Below are positions 1-7,349 of a stretch of 11,352 nucleotides of DNA, one piece after another. The number at the start of each line of letters is the position of its first letter. Within the stretch, counting starts at the first letter, position 1. Origin of the DNA: an uncultured Alistipes sp. (lineage in GTDB: Bacteria > Bacteroidota > Bacteroidia > Bacteroidales > Rikenellaceae); contig URBJ01000075.1 of assembly GCA_900546005.1 (NCBI GenBank), positions 1-11,352 of the forward strand. The letters are read 5' to 3'. Both the position numbers and the translations under genes were made by a program. A model generated the notes under the pieces. That model made no database searches and was not told the DNA's origin. It was given only the letters and a program-made list of their open reading frames with translations.

Positions 1-439
1 TGCCCTCGGCTACGCGCATGACGATAACGCCGGAGGCTGCTCTGCCGAAGGTGGAAATGCCGTCCGCGGGGGTGCGGATCATGGTGCCGTCGTCGGTGAT
101 GAGCAGGATGTCGCAGTCGTCGTCCACCACGGCGATGCCGCAGAGGCGGCCGGTACGCTCCGTGATGTTGTGGCAGATCATGCCCTTGGTGCCGCGTCCC
201 CTGGTCTCAAAGAGCGACGGATCGGTCCGTTTGCCGAAGCCCTTTTGGGTAACGACCAAAAGCTCCTGTCCCGGCTCCACAAGCTCCATCGCGACAACTT
301 CATCATCCGCATCGAGCTTGATGGCTCTCACACCGCCGGCGATTCTGCCCATCGGACGTACATCGTCCTCCGAGAAGCAGATGCACTTGCCCTGCTTGGT
401 CACAATGATGACGTTGTTGGTGCCGGAGGTCTGCTTAAT
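1..439 (-). other. GyrA C-terminal beta-pinwheel-like segment fused behind MnmA (partial)
   Basis: Residues 403-548 of the frame that starts at 1645 do not belong to MnmA. They match the repeating blades of the DNA gyrase A C-terminal domain, which wraps DNA around gyrase. Visible blade signatures are [11 protein letters not shown] followed by AGGVRAIKL, then [13 protein letters not shown], then a GyrA-box-like RGRGTKG (consensus Q-R/K-R-G-G-R/K-G, degenerate here), then [14 protein letters not shown] and [11 protein letters not shown]. That is roughly two to three blades before the edge; the rest of the domain would lie outside. No GyrA N-terminal part (breakage-reunion domain, active-site Tyr) is present in the window. 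The wording resembles Clostridia gyrases as I remember them more than Bacteroidota ones. Glycine is GGC in 15 of 18 cases here, against 7 of 37 in the MnmA part. It could be a real fused domain from transferred DNA or a piece of another genome's gyrA joined during assembly. Confidence 0.85.
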
Positions 440-1645
440 GCCGATCAGCTCATCACCGTCGTACCACGCGGCAAACTGTCCGGCCGTTACCCCGCGCTGA
501 GGCGTATCGAAAACGATGTATCCACCCTTCGGTGTAACGTACAACGTCCCGTCCTGCAACGGCTGCCGATAGCGGATCCGCATACGGAAACGCGCCTGCT
601 CTCCCTCCTTTAGCGCCCGGTCGGGTCGGATCCAATGCATCTCCTCGGGCAGAATCCGCAGAGCCCGCCGATAGAGTCCGGGATGCTGTTTTCCCTGACC
701 CACATAGACGATATTACGCTCCACATCCGTCGCAATGACAAACAACGGCTCGGGTCGTCCGCCCACATGCAGACCTTTACGTTGCCCGATCGTCAAGAAA
801 TGGGCACCCGAGTGACGACCTATTTTAATTCCGTCCTCCTCGCTATAAATATAAGGTGCGGCCAGCCGTTCCAACGTCGCAACATCCGAAATATCCGGAA
901 CCTCGGCCCCGGAAACATTCTCGGCAAAGCCTTGCCGATACCCGGGCCACGACGCCGCGATCTCTACTATATCCCCCTCCCGGGCCTTCAGTTGCTGCTG
1001 GAGAAAGACCGGAAGATCGACCTTGCCTACAAAACAGATTCCCTGCGAATCCTTACGCTTGGCCGTGGCCAGATGCTGCTCCTCGGCAATCCGGCGTACT
1101 TCTGGCTTCAACAGATGCCCGATCGGAAAGAGGGCACGCGACAACTGCTCCTGCGTCAGCTGGCACAAAAAATAGCTTTGATCCTTGTTCGGATCGCTGC
1201 CAGCCAACAACCGATAGACCGTCTGACCCTCTACGTCGATCGTCTCTTTTCGGCAATAGTGTCCCGTAGCTACATAGTCAGCGCCCAATTTGAGGGCCTC
1301 CTGCAGGAAAGCATCAAACTTGATCTCCCGATTACACAAGACGTCCGGATTGGGCGTCCGCCCCTTTCCGTACTCGGCAAACATGTAATCGACCACCCGA
1401 CGCCGGTAAACTTCGCTCAGGTCAACCATGTGAAACGGGATATCGAGCCGTTTGGCTACCAGTTCGGCAAACATGTGGTCGTCGTACCACGGGCAATCAC
1501 CCTCCAGTGTGCCGGTCGTATCGGTCCAGTTCCGCATGAACAACGCCACGACATCGTATCCCTGCTCCTTGAGCAGGTAGGCAGCGACACTCGAGTCGAC
1601 TCCTCCGGACATTCCTACAACAACTCTCTTCATACTCTTTTTCAT
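1..1645 (-). CDS. mnmA: tRNA-uridine 2-sulfurtransferase MnmA, continuing in frame into a GyrA C-terminal-type domain; 3' end beyond the left edge
   Basis: MnmA thiolates U34 in the wobble position of tRNA-Lys, -Glu and -Gln in the cytoplasm, using ATP to adenylate the base and a persulfide sulfur. Seen here: a PP-loop with the motif GMSGGVDSS at residues 11-19, the first catalytic cysteine in NPDVLCN (Cys104), and the second in DSQGICFVG (Cys204). The central domain has the [12 protein letters not shown] stretch (about 285-296), and the C-terminal barrel reaches [21 protein letters not shown] at about 382-402. All MnmA parts are present, so the enzyme half should work. Instead of the usual short end (GSGVI-like, then stop), the frame runs on for 146 more codons of GyrA-type beta-pinwheel to the window edge, with no stop. 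I translated the whole frame and found no interruption. Two starts are possible, ATG at 1645 or 1633. Neither has a clear ribosome binding site; 1633 follows a purine-rich AAAAAGAG. The gene follows lon on the same strand but is separated from it by a terminator. The MnmA call is firm; whether the fusion is real is uncertain. Confidence 0.9.
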   Translation of the reverse strand, partial: MKKSMKRVVVGMSGGVDSSVAAYLLKEQGYDVVALFMRNWTDTTGTLEGDCPWYDDHMFAELVAKRLDIPFHMVDLSEVYRRRVVDYMFAEYGKGRTPNPDVLCNREIKFDAFLQEALKLGADYVATGHYCRKETIDVEGQTVYRLLAGSDPNKDQSYFLCQLTQEQLSRALFPIGHLLKPEVRRIAEEQHLATAKRKDSQGICFVGKVDLPVFLQQQLKAREGDIVEIAASWPGYRQGFAENVSGAEVPDISDVATLERLAAPYIYSEEDGIKIGRHSGAHFLTIGQRKGLHVGGRPEPLFVIATDVERNIVYVGQGKQHPGLYRRALRILPEEMHWIRPDRALKEGEQARFRMRIRYRQPLQDGTLYVTPKGGYIVFDTPQRGVTAGQFAAWYDGDELIGIKQTSGTNNVIIVTKQGKCICFSEDDVRPMGRIAGGVRAIKLDADDEVVAMELVEPGQELLVVTQKGFGKRTDPSLFETRGRGTKGMICHNITERTGRLCGIAVVDDDCDILLITDDGTMIRTPADGISTFGRAASGVIVMRVAEG

Positions 1646-1657
1646 CGGGTTATCAAC

Positions 1658-1701
1658 AAAAAACGGGATGCGACACCTCATTTTGTGTGTGTCGCACCCC
1701 G
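1658..1701 (-). terminator. Rho-independent terminator of lon
   Basis: On the minus strand, just after the lon stop, a stem of 13 pairs with one A-C mismatch (arms 1689-1701 and 1664-1676) closes a loop of about 12 bases. It is followed by six Ts (1663-1658). The T-run ends only 12 bases before the outer mnmA ATG, so either mnmA depends on read-through or its own promoter overlaps the end of lon. A weak near-match to the -7 element (TAGATTTT) lies just before the hairpin. Confidence 0.85.
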
Positions 1702-1716
1702 AAAATCTATCATGCG

Positions 1717-4143
1717 CTATGCCATGGCCAACTTCAACACATCGTCGTTCGTACGGACGTAGTGGAACGTCAAGCCTGCCACATATTCAGCTTTGATCTC
1801 TTCAATATCCTTCTTGTTCTCCTCGCTCAGGATGATCGCTTCGATTCCGGCACGTTTCGCAGCAAGAATCTTCTCCTTGATTCCTCCGACCGGCATCACA
1901 CGACCCCTCAGCGTCGTCTCACCCGTCATGGCGATCCGATCCTTAACCGGTCTGCCCGTATAGGTCGATACCAGCGAGGTCATCATCGTAATACCGGCAC
2001 TCGGTCCGTCCTTCGGAATCGCTCCTTCGGGGACGTGGATGTGGACGTCGTTCTTTTCGAACTTCTCGGGATCGATTCCCAACTCCTTGCAATGAGCCTT
2101 CACCCACTGCAGAGCGATCGTCGCCGACTCCTTCATCACATCTCCCAGATTACCGGTCATCGTCAGGGCCCCCTTACCCGGCGTCAAGATCGACTCCACG
2201 TACAGGATATCACCACCGACTTCGGTCCATGCCAATCCGGTCACCACTCCCACCATGCCGGCGATCTCGTACTCCTCGTTCAGGAATCGGGGCATGCCCA
2301 GAATCTTCTCCACATCAGCTGCCGAAATCTCCGGTTTGTATGGTTCGTCGAATCCGATATTTTTGGCACGCGTACGGATCAGTTTCGCCAAACGCTTCTC
2401 CAACGTCCGCACTCCCTGCTCTCGAGTATATTCGGCGATCACCTTCTCAATCACCTTCGGCGACATCTTAAACTGTTTGGCCGTAACGCCATGGGCCTCC
2501 AGCTCCTTCGGAATCAAATGCTTTTTGGCAATCTGCACCTTATCCTCAAGAATATACCCCGGAATGTTGATCATCTCCATACGGTCGCGCAACGCCGGAT
2601 GAATGTTTGATATATTATTGGCCGTCGCAATGAACAACACCTTCGAAAGATCATACTCCGTGTCGAGGTAGTTGTCGTGGAACGTCGCATTCTGCTCCGG
2701 ATCGAGCACCTCCAACAACGCCGACGAAGGGTCGCCGTGGTTGCTCACCGTAATCTTGTCGATCTCATCGAGGATAATGACCGGATTGGACGATCCTGCC
2801 CGTTTGATGGTCTGGATAATCCGTCCGGGCATAGCACCGATATAGGTTTTACGGTGTCCCCGGATTTCGGCCTCGTCATGCAAACCACCCAACGAAATCC
2901 GTCCGAACTTCCGCTTCAACGCACCGGCCACCGATTTGCCCAACGACGTTTTGCCGACTCCCGGAGGTCCATACAGACACAAGATCGGAGACTTCATATC
3001 GCCCTTCAGCTTCAGGACCGCCAGATGTTCCAGAATCCGCTCCTTCACCTCGTCGAGTCCGAAGTGATCGTTATCGAGACGCTTCTTCGCGTGGACCAGA
3101 TCCAGATTGTCTTTCGTGTAGGTCTCCCACGGCAGATCGAGCATCAGCTGCAGGTAGTTCAACTGAACCGAATATTCGGCCACCGCCGGATTCATCCGTT
3201 CAAGTTTGGCCAGCTCCTTATAGAACAGATCCTTGACCTCCTGTTTCCAACGTTTCTTGGCTGCCCGTTCATGCAGCTCGTCGATATCCTTGTCGACCGG
3301 ATCGCCTCCCAGCTCATCCTGAATCGTCCGGATCTGCTGTTGCAGGAAATACTCGCGCTGCTGCTGATCGATATTCTGTTTTACCTTGCTCTGTATCTCG
3401 TTCTTAAGCTCTACCAACTGCTGTTCGCGCACCAGAATCTCCAGCAAACGACGAGCCCGCGCCAAAAGTCCGGGCGCCTCGAGCAACCGCTGCCGATCGG
3501 CATCGGGCAGATCGAGGTTCGAACAGATGAAATTGATGATTCCCCGTTTGTTGTCGATGTTCTTGATGGCAAAAGTAGCCTCCTTCGGCATCTGAGGCGA
3601 AACGTTGATGATGTTCAACGCCACATCCTTGATCGAATCGACCAATGCATCGAACTCAATGTTGTTCGGTTCGGGAACCGAATCCTTCAGCGGCATGACC
3701 GAAGCCTTGAAATAGGGATCCGAAACCACAAAATCGCGGACCTCAATCTTCTCCAACCCCTGCAGAATAACGGTCAAGTTTCCGTTGGGCATCTCTAGCA
3801 CCTTCAGTATCCGTGCCGCCGTACCGATCCGATAAAGATCGTCCGGACCGGGTTGCTCCACCTCCGGTTCCTTTTGCAACAATGCCCCGAGAATGCCATT
3901 CGCACTCTCCACATCCCGAACCAAACGCATCGACTTGTCGCGTCCCACCGTAATGGGCGTGATCGATCCGGGAAACAACACCGAACTGCGAAGAGTCAAT
4001 ATGGGCAACACGTCGGGTATATCCACCTTATCCATCATATCGCCCTCATCTCCCGTCATGATCGGTATCACATGGTGTCGGCCTTCAAGCATATCTGATA
4101 TACCTGAAAAATCATCCTCTTTTTTATTATATTTTTTACTCAT
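1717..4143 (-). CDS. lon: ATP-dependent serine protease Lon (endopeptidase La)
   Basis: Lon is a cytoplasmic homo-oligomeric AAA+ protease that unfolds and degrades damaged and some regulatory proteins. With the start at 4143 the protein is 808 residues, normal for the family. Domains in order: LON substrate-binding domain from about residue 45 ([15 protein letters not shown]) to about 240, then a helical, glutamine-rich coiled region (about 240-300). The AAA+ module follows, with Walker [10 protein letters not shown] (about 392-400) and Walker B VIILDEID (Asp459-Glu460). The proteolytic domain has the catalytic serine in PKDGPSAG (Ser715) and the catalytic lysine in GGIKEK (Lys758), 43 residues apart as in E. 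coli Lon. The frame is open further upstream, to an ATG at 4167 and a GTG at 4194. I chose 4143 because AAGGAG sits nine bases before it and the apparent promoter element (4176-4183) lies inside the longer versions. It is transcribed away from valS and ends in its own terminator. Confidence 0.97.
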   Translation of the reverse strand: MSKKYNKKEDDFSGISDMLEGRHHVIPIMTGDEGDMMDKVDIPDVLPILTLRSSVLFPGSITPITVGRDKSMRLVRDVESANGILGALLQKEPEVEQPGPDDLYRIGTAARILKVLEMPNGNLTVILQGLEKIEVRDFVVSDPYFKASVMPLKDSVPEPNNIEFDALVDSIKDVALNIINVSPQMPKEATFAIKNIDNKRGIINFICSNLDLPDADRQRLLEAPGLLARARRLLEILVREQQLVELKNEIQSKVKQNIDQQQREYFLQQQIRTIQDELGGDPVDKDIDELHERAAKKRWKQEVKDLFYKELAKLERMNPAVAEYSVQLNYLQLMLDLPWETYTKDNLDLVHAKKRLDNDHFGLDEVKERILEHLAVLKLKGDMKSPILCLYGPPGVGKTSLGKSVAGALKRKFGRISLGGLHDEAEIRGHRKTYIGAMPGRIIQTIKRAGSSNPVIILDEIDKITVSNHGDPSSALLEVLDPEQNATFHDNYLDTEYDLSKVLFIATANNISNIHPALRDRMEMINIPGYILEDKVQIAKKHLIPKELEAHGVTAKQFKMSPKVIEKVIAEYTREQGVRTLEKRLAKLIRTRAKNIGFDEPYKPEISAADVEKILGMPRFLNEEYEIAGMVGVVTGLAWTEVGGDILYVESILTPGKGALTMTGNLGDVMKESATIALQWVKAHCKELGIDPEKFEKNDVHIHVPEGAIPKDGPSAGITMMTSLVSTYTGRPVKDRIAMTGETTLRGRVMPVGGIKEKILAAKRAGIEAIILSEENKKDIEEIKAEYVAGLTFHYVRTNDDVLKLAMA

Positions 4144-4152
4144 TTTCTTTTT

Positions 4153-4158
4153 CTCCTT
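4153..4158 (-). promoter_or_regulatory. Shine-Dalgarno-like site of lon
   Basis: AAGGAG on the minus strand, nine bases before the ATG at 4143. Strong ribosome binding sites are uncommon in Bacteroidota, so this one is useful: it picks 4143 over the upstream ATG (4167) and GTG (4194). Confidence 0.65.
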
Positions 4159-4175
4159 CTTAATCATACAATCTG

Positions 4176-4183
4176 CAAATATA
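4176..4183 (-). promoter_or_regulatory. Bacteroidota-type -7 promoter element of lon
   Basis: TATATTTG on the minus strand matches the Bacteroidota -7 consensus TAnnTTTG exactly. There is no TTG at the expected -33 distance, only a T-run at 4202-4207. Transcription would start near 4169, leaving a leader of about 25 bases before the ATG at 4143. No CIRCE-type heat-shock operator is visible nearby. Confidence 0.6.
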
Positions 4184-4385
4184 GCGCTTTTCACCTAATA
4201 TAAAAAACAGACAAAGTCGATACAACCTTCACGCCGAAGTGGATTCCGGCTGAAGAAACATCTCCTTGCCTGCGATTGCGGTATATTTCACGATAAAGGA
4301 ACGTAAGACCCTTTGTTTTTATTGTGAAAAGTGTGCGACACATCGGTTCGGACCCCAGAAAATTATACATTTACGGGAAATTATG

Positions 4386-4393
4386 TATTTTTG
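4386..4393 (+). promoter_or_regulatory. Bacteroidota-type -7 promoter element of valS
   Basis: TATTTTTG matches TAnnTTTG exactly and lies 27 bases before the valS ATG, which would give a leader of about 20 bases. A -33 TTG is not evident. The rest of the divergent lon-valS spacer (4195-4385) holds only a small imperfect hairpin near 4233-4250 and no recognised T-box, riboswitch or RNA gene. Confidence 0.55.
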
Positions 4394-4420
4394 CACTCGG
4401 AAATATAAAAAACAGAGAGT

Positions 4421-7051
4421 ATGGAAATCGGACCGAAATACATCCCACAGGAGATTGAATCCAAATGGTACGAATATTGGCTGAAAAACAACTATTTTCA
4501 CTCGACTCCGGACGAGCGCGAACCCTATACGATCGTTATCCCGCCCCCTAACGTGACGGGTATGCTGCACATGGGACACATGCTCAACGAGACCATTCAG
4601 GACGTATTGGTCCGCCGCGCCCGCATGCAGGGGAAAAATGCCTGCTGGGTGCCGGGTACCGACCACGCCTCGATCGCTACCGAGGCGAAAGTCGTTCAGA
4701 AACTCAAGGCCGAGGGCATCGACAAAAACAGCCTCACCCGTGAAGAGTTCCTCAAACACGCTTGGGAGTGGAAAGAGAAACACGGCGGCATCATCCTCAA
4801 ACAGCTCCGCAGACTGGGCGCATCGTGCGACTGGGAGCGGACCAAATTCACAATGGATCCCGAACTGAGCCGCAGCGTCATCAAAGTTTTCGTCGACCTC
4901 TACAACAAAGGAAAAATCTATCGCGGAATCCGTATGGTCAACTGGGATCCCGCCGCACAAACAGCTCTCTCGGACGAAGAGGTCATCTACCGCGAATCGC
5001 AAGGTAAACTCTACTACCTGCGCTATCGGATCGAGGGCTCGGACGAGCACCTCATCGTAGCCACGACCCGACCCGAGACCATCCTTGGCGATACGGCCGT
5101 CTGCGTCAACCCCAATGACCCGAGATACCAACATCTGGCTTCGGATGCTCGCGTTCTGGTTCCGCTGATCGGTCGCTCGATTCCGGTGATCCGCGACGAA
5201 TACGTCGACATCGAATTCGGTACCGGTGTTTTGAAAGTTACTCCCGCCCACGACGTCAACGACTACATGTTGGGTGAAAAATACGGACTCGAGACGATCG
5301 ACATCTTCAATGACAACGGTACGCTGAACGAACACGGACAACAATATGCCGGCATGGACCGTTTCGACGTACGGAATCAGATCGAGAAAGACCTCGATGC
5401 GGCAGGCCTGCTCGAAAAGACCGAAGCCTACACCAACAAAGTGGGCTATTCGGAACGAACCAATGCCGTAATCGAGCCCAAACTCTCGATGCAGTGGTTC
5501 CTGAAGATGGAGGAGCTTGCCCGCCCGGCGCTTAAGGCGGTCATGGAGGATGATATCCGACTCGTCCCTGCAAAATTCAAAAACACCTACCGCTACTGGA
5601 TGGAGAACATCAAGGACTGGTGTATCTCGCGTCAGCTCTGGTGGGGACAACAGATTCCGGCCTACTACCTGCCCAAAGGCGGGTATGTCGTAGCCGAAAC
5701 TCCCGAACAGGCGCTGGAGCTCGCCCGTCAGAAGAGCGGCAACGATTCGCTCACAATCTCCGATCTGCGGCAGGATCCCGACGTCCTCGACACGTGGTTC
5801 TCGTCGTGGTTGTGGCCCATCTCAGTCTTCGACGGCATCAACCGCCCCGATAACGAAGAGATCAAATACTACTATCCGACCAACGATCTGGTTACGGCTC
5901 CCGACATCCTCTTCTTCTGGGTTGCCCGCATGATTATGGCCGGATATGAATTCAAAGGAGAAAAACCTTTCCGGAATGTCTATCTGACCGGTATCGTTCG
6001 AGATAAGCTGAGACGGAAGATGAGTAAGTCACTCGGCAACTCTCCCGATCCGCTCGACCTGATCGATCGCTACGGAGCCGACGGCGTACGGTTGGCCATG
6101 CTGCTCTGCTCGGCTGCCGGGAACGACCTGCTGTTCGATGAATCGCTGTGCGAGCAGGGGCGGAATTTCGGTAACAAGATTTGGAATGCCTACCGGCTGG
6201 TCAACGGTTGGCAGGTCGACGAGAAACTCGAACAGAGCGACAACAACCGGATCGCAACCGAGTGGTTCGACGCAATGCTGAATCGGACACTCGCTCAGAT
6301 CGAAGCTGATTTCACCGAATATCGGATCTCCGAAGCCCTGATGAAAATCTACAAACTCTTCTGGGACGAATTCTCCGGATGGTATCTCGAAGCGATCAAA
6401 CCCGCTTACCAATGTCCGATCGACCGCACGACAATCGACGCGGTTCGCGGATTTTTCGACAAACTGCTGCGTACGCTTCATCCGTTCATGCCGTTCATCA
6501 CCGAAGAGATCTGGCAACACATGAGCGAACGTCGCGACGGCGAAAGCATCATGATCGTTCGTCTGCCCGAGGCCAAACCCTACGACGAAACTCTGCTCGA
6601 ACGGTTCGATCAAGTCAAAGAGGTCATTTCAGCCCTGCGGAATATCCGGAAAGAGCACAATCTTCCGAATAAGGACACCTTAGAGTTGTGCGTACTGGCA
6701 GACAGCAACTTCCATCCCGAATTCAACCCTATTTTGATGAAGATGGGTAATCTGAGCGCCATCCGCACAGTCGATGCCAAATGTTCCGATGCGGCAACAT
6801 TCATGGTAAAGACAACCGAATATTTCGTTCCGCTCAACGACAAGATCGACACGGAAGAGGAGTTGAAAAAGTTAAAGGCCGATTTAACCTACATGGAAGG
6901 CTTCTTGGCCTCTGTCCTCAAAAAGCTTTCGAACGAACGCTTTGTTCAGAATGCCCCGGCCAAAGTTGTCGAAACGGAACGGGCCAAACAAAACGATGCG
7001 GAGGCCAAAATCAAGGCACTCCAAGAACGCATCGCCCAATTATCGAAATAG
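4421..7051 (+). CDS. valS: Valyl-tRNA synthetase (class I)
   Basis: ValRS charges tRNA-Val with valine in the cytoplasm and hydrolyses mischarged threonyl-tRNA. The 876-residue product has the expected layout. The Rossmann fold begins with the PPPNVTG stretch and the HIGH-type signature HMGH (residues 50-53). An inserted CP1 editing domain spans roughly 195-345, with TTRPET at 215-220 and [15 protein letters not shown] at about 267-281. The second class I signature KMSKS is at 533-537, followed by an anticodon-binding helical domain (about 610-760). From about residue 808 there is a charged C-terminal coiled coil ([11 protein letters not shown] onward), the usual tRNA-binding arm. Length fits the shorter bacterial ValRS enzymes (E. 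coli has about 950). The start ATG at 4421 lies 27 bases after a TAnnTTTG element and the N-terminus aligns with the family. There is no T-box leader. The gene stands alone, divergent from lon, and converges on the GH2 gene. Confidence 0.98.
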   Translation: MEIGPKYIPQEIESKWYEYWLKNNYFHSTPDEREPYTIVIPPPNVTGMLHMGHMLNETIQDVLVRRARMQGKNACWVPGTDHASIATEAKVVQKLKAEGIDKNSLTREEFLKHAWEWKEKHGGIILKQLRRLGASCDWERTKFTMDPELSRSVIKVFVDLYNKGKIYRGIRMVNWDPAAQTALSDEEVIYRESQGKLYYLRYRIEGSDEHLIVATTRPETILGDTAVCVNPNDPRYQHLASDARVLVPLIGRSIPVIRDEYVDIEFGTGVLKVTPAHDVNDYMLGEKYGLETIDIFNDNGTLNEHGQQYAGMDRFDVRNQIEKDLDAAGLLEKTEAYTNKVGYSERTNAVIEPKLSMQWFLKMEELARPALKAVMEDDIRLVPAKFKNTYRYWMENIKDWCISRQLWWGQQIPAYYLPKGGYVVAETPEQALELARQKSGNDSLTISDLRQDPDVLDTWFSSWLWPISVFDGINRPDNEEIKYYYPTNDLVTAPDILFFWVARMIMAGYEFKGEKPFRNVYLTGIVRDKLRRKMSKSLGNSPDPLDLIDRYGADGVRLAMLLCSAAGNDLLFDESLCEQGRNFGNKIWNAYRLVNGWQVDEKLEQSDNNRIATEWFDAMLNRTLAQIEADFTEYRISEALMKIYKLFWDEFSGWYLEAIKPAYQCPIDRTTIDAVRGFFDKLLRTLHPFMPFITEEIWQHMSERRDGESIMIVRLPEAKPYDETLLERFDQVKEVISALRNIRKEHNLPNKDTLELCVLADSNFHPEFNPILMKMGNLSAIRTVDAKCSDAATFMVKTTEYFVPLNDKIDTEEELKKLKADLTYMEGFLASVLKKLSNERFVQNAPAKVVETERAKQNDAEAKIKALQERIAQLSK

Positions 7052-7261
7052 GCAACTCGGAGGAAGAGGCTCTTCGCCAATCTGATCTGTCTCCAAGAAG
7101 CTGAACCGATACAGTGAATCGGATTGTCTGATTGAGCATGCAACACGAATTGTAAGAATAGTGATAAAAGGGAGGGACCGTACACCTTAATAATAGTAGT
7201 AGTGATTTCGGCCCGGCCGCTATCCTTACTCTGATGGAAAACTCACTTTTACAAATCAAAT

Positions 7262-7299
7262 AAAAAGAGAGGCGATTCTGTTGAATCGCCTCTCTTTTT
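7262..7299. terminator. Bidirectional rho-independent terminator between valS and the GH2 gene
   Basis: A perfect 17-bp stem (arms 7262-7278 and 7283-7299, loop TGTT) has five As on its left edge and five Ts on its right, so it works in both directions. It lies 210 bases after the valS stop and 50 bases after the GH2 stop (minus strand). The 298-base spacer 7052-7349 otherwise shows a short GAAGAG/CTCTTC hairpin soon after the valS stop and a short TAG-rich run near 7188-7204, but no gene that I can support. Confidence 0.9.
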
Positions 7300-7349
7300 A
7301 AAAATCTGATAAATCTATTTCCGGAATTAGCTTACCGAAACATCTCACA

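Noticed and set aside
170..613. Plus-strand frame across the MnmA-GyrA junction
   Set aside because: It is antisense to the fused frame and has no recognisable protein features.
635..1762. 375-codon plus-strand open frame
   Set aside because: It is antisense to mnmA and the end of lon, and the minus strand encodes clear MnmA motifs there.
2677..3798. 373-codon plus-strand open frame
   Set aside because: It is the antisense shadow of lon through the AAA+ and helical regions. The composition is odd and no domain is visible.
4333..4342. The 10-mer GTGCGACACA occurs here and, inverted relative to lon, within the lon terminator (1688-1697)
   Set aside because: Ten bases is short, the terminator copy is explained by its stem, and no longer repeat surrounds either copy.
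4345..4356. tRNA T-arm-like GGTTCGGACC upstream of valS
   Set aside because: The flanking bases do not pair into a T stem, and no acceptor, D or anticodon arm can be drawn around it.
4319..5650. 443-codon open frame on the minus strand
   Set aside because: It lies almost wholly opposite valS, whose class I synthetase motifs are intact. Its product has no recognisable motif, and the long open frame reflects valS codon bias.
7188..7204. TAA/TAG trinucleotide run
   Set aside because: It has only a few imperfect units in a non-coding spacer, too short to call a repeat locus.
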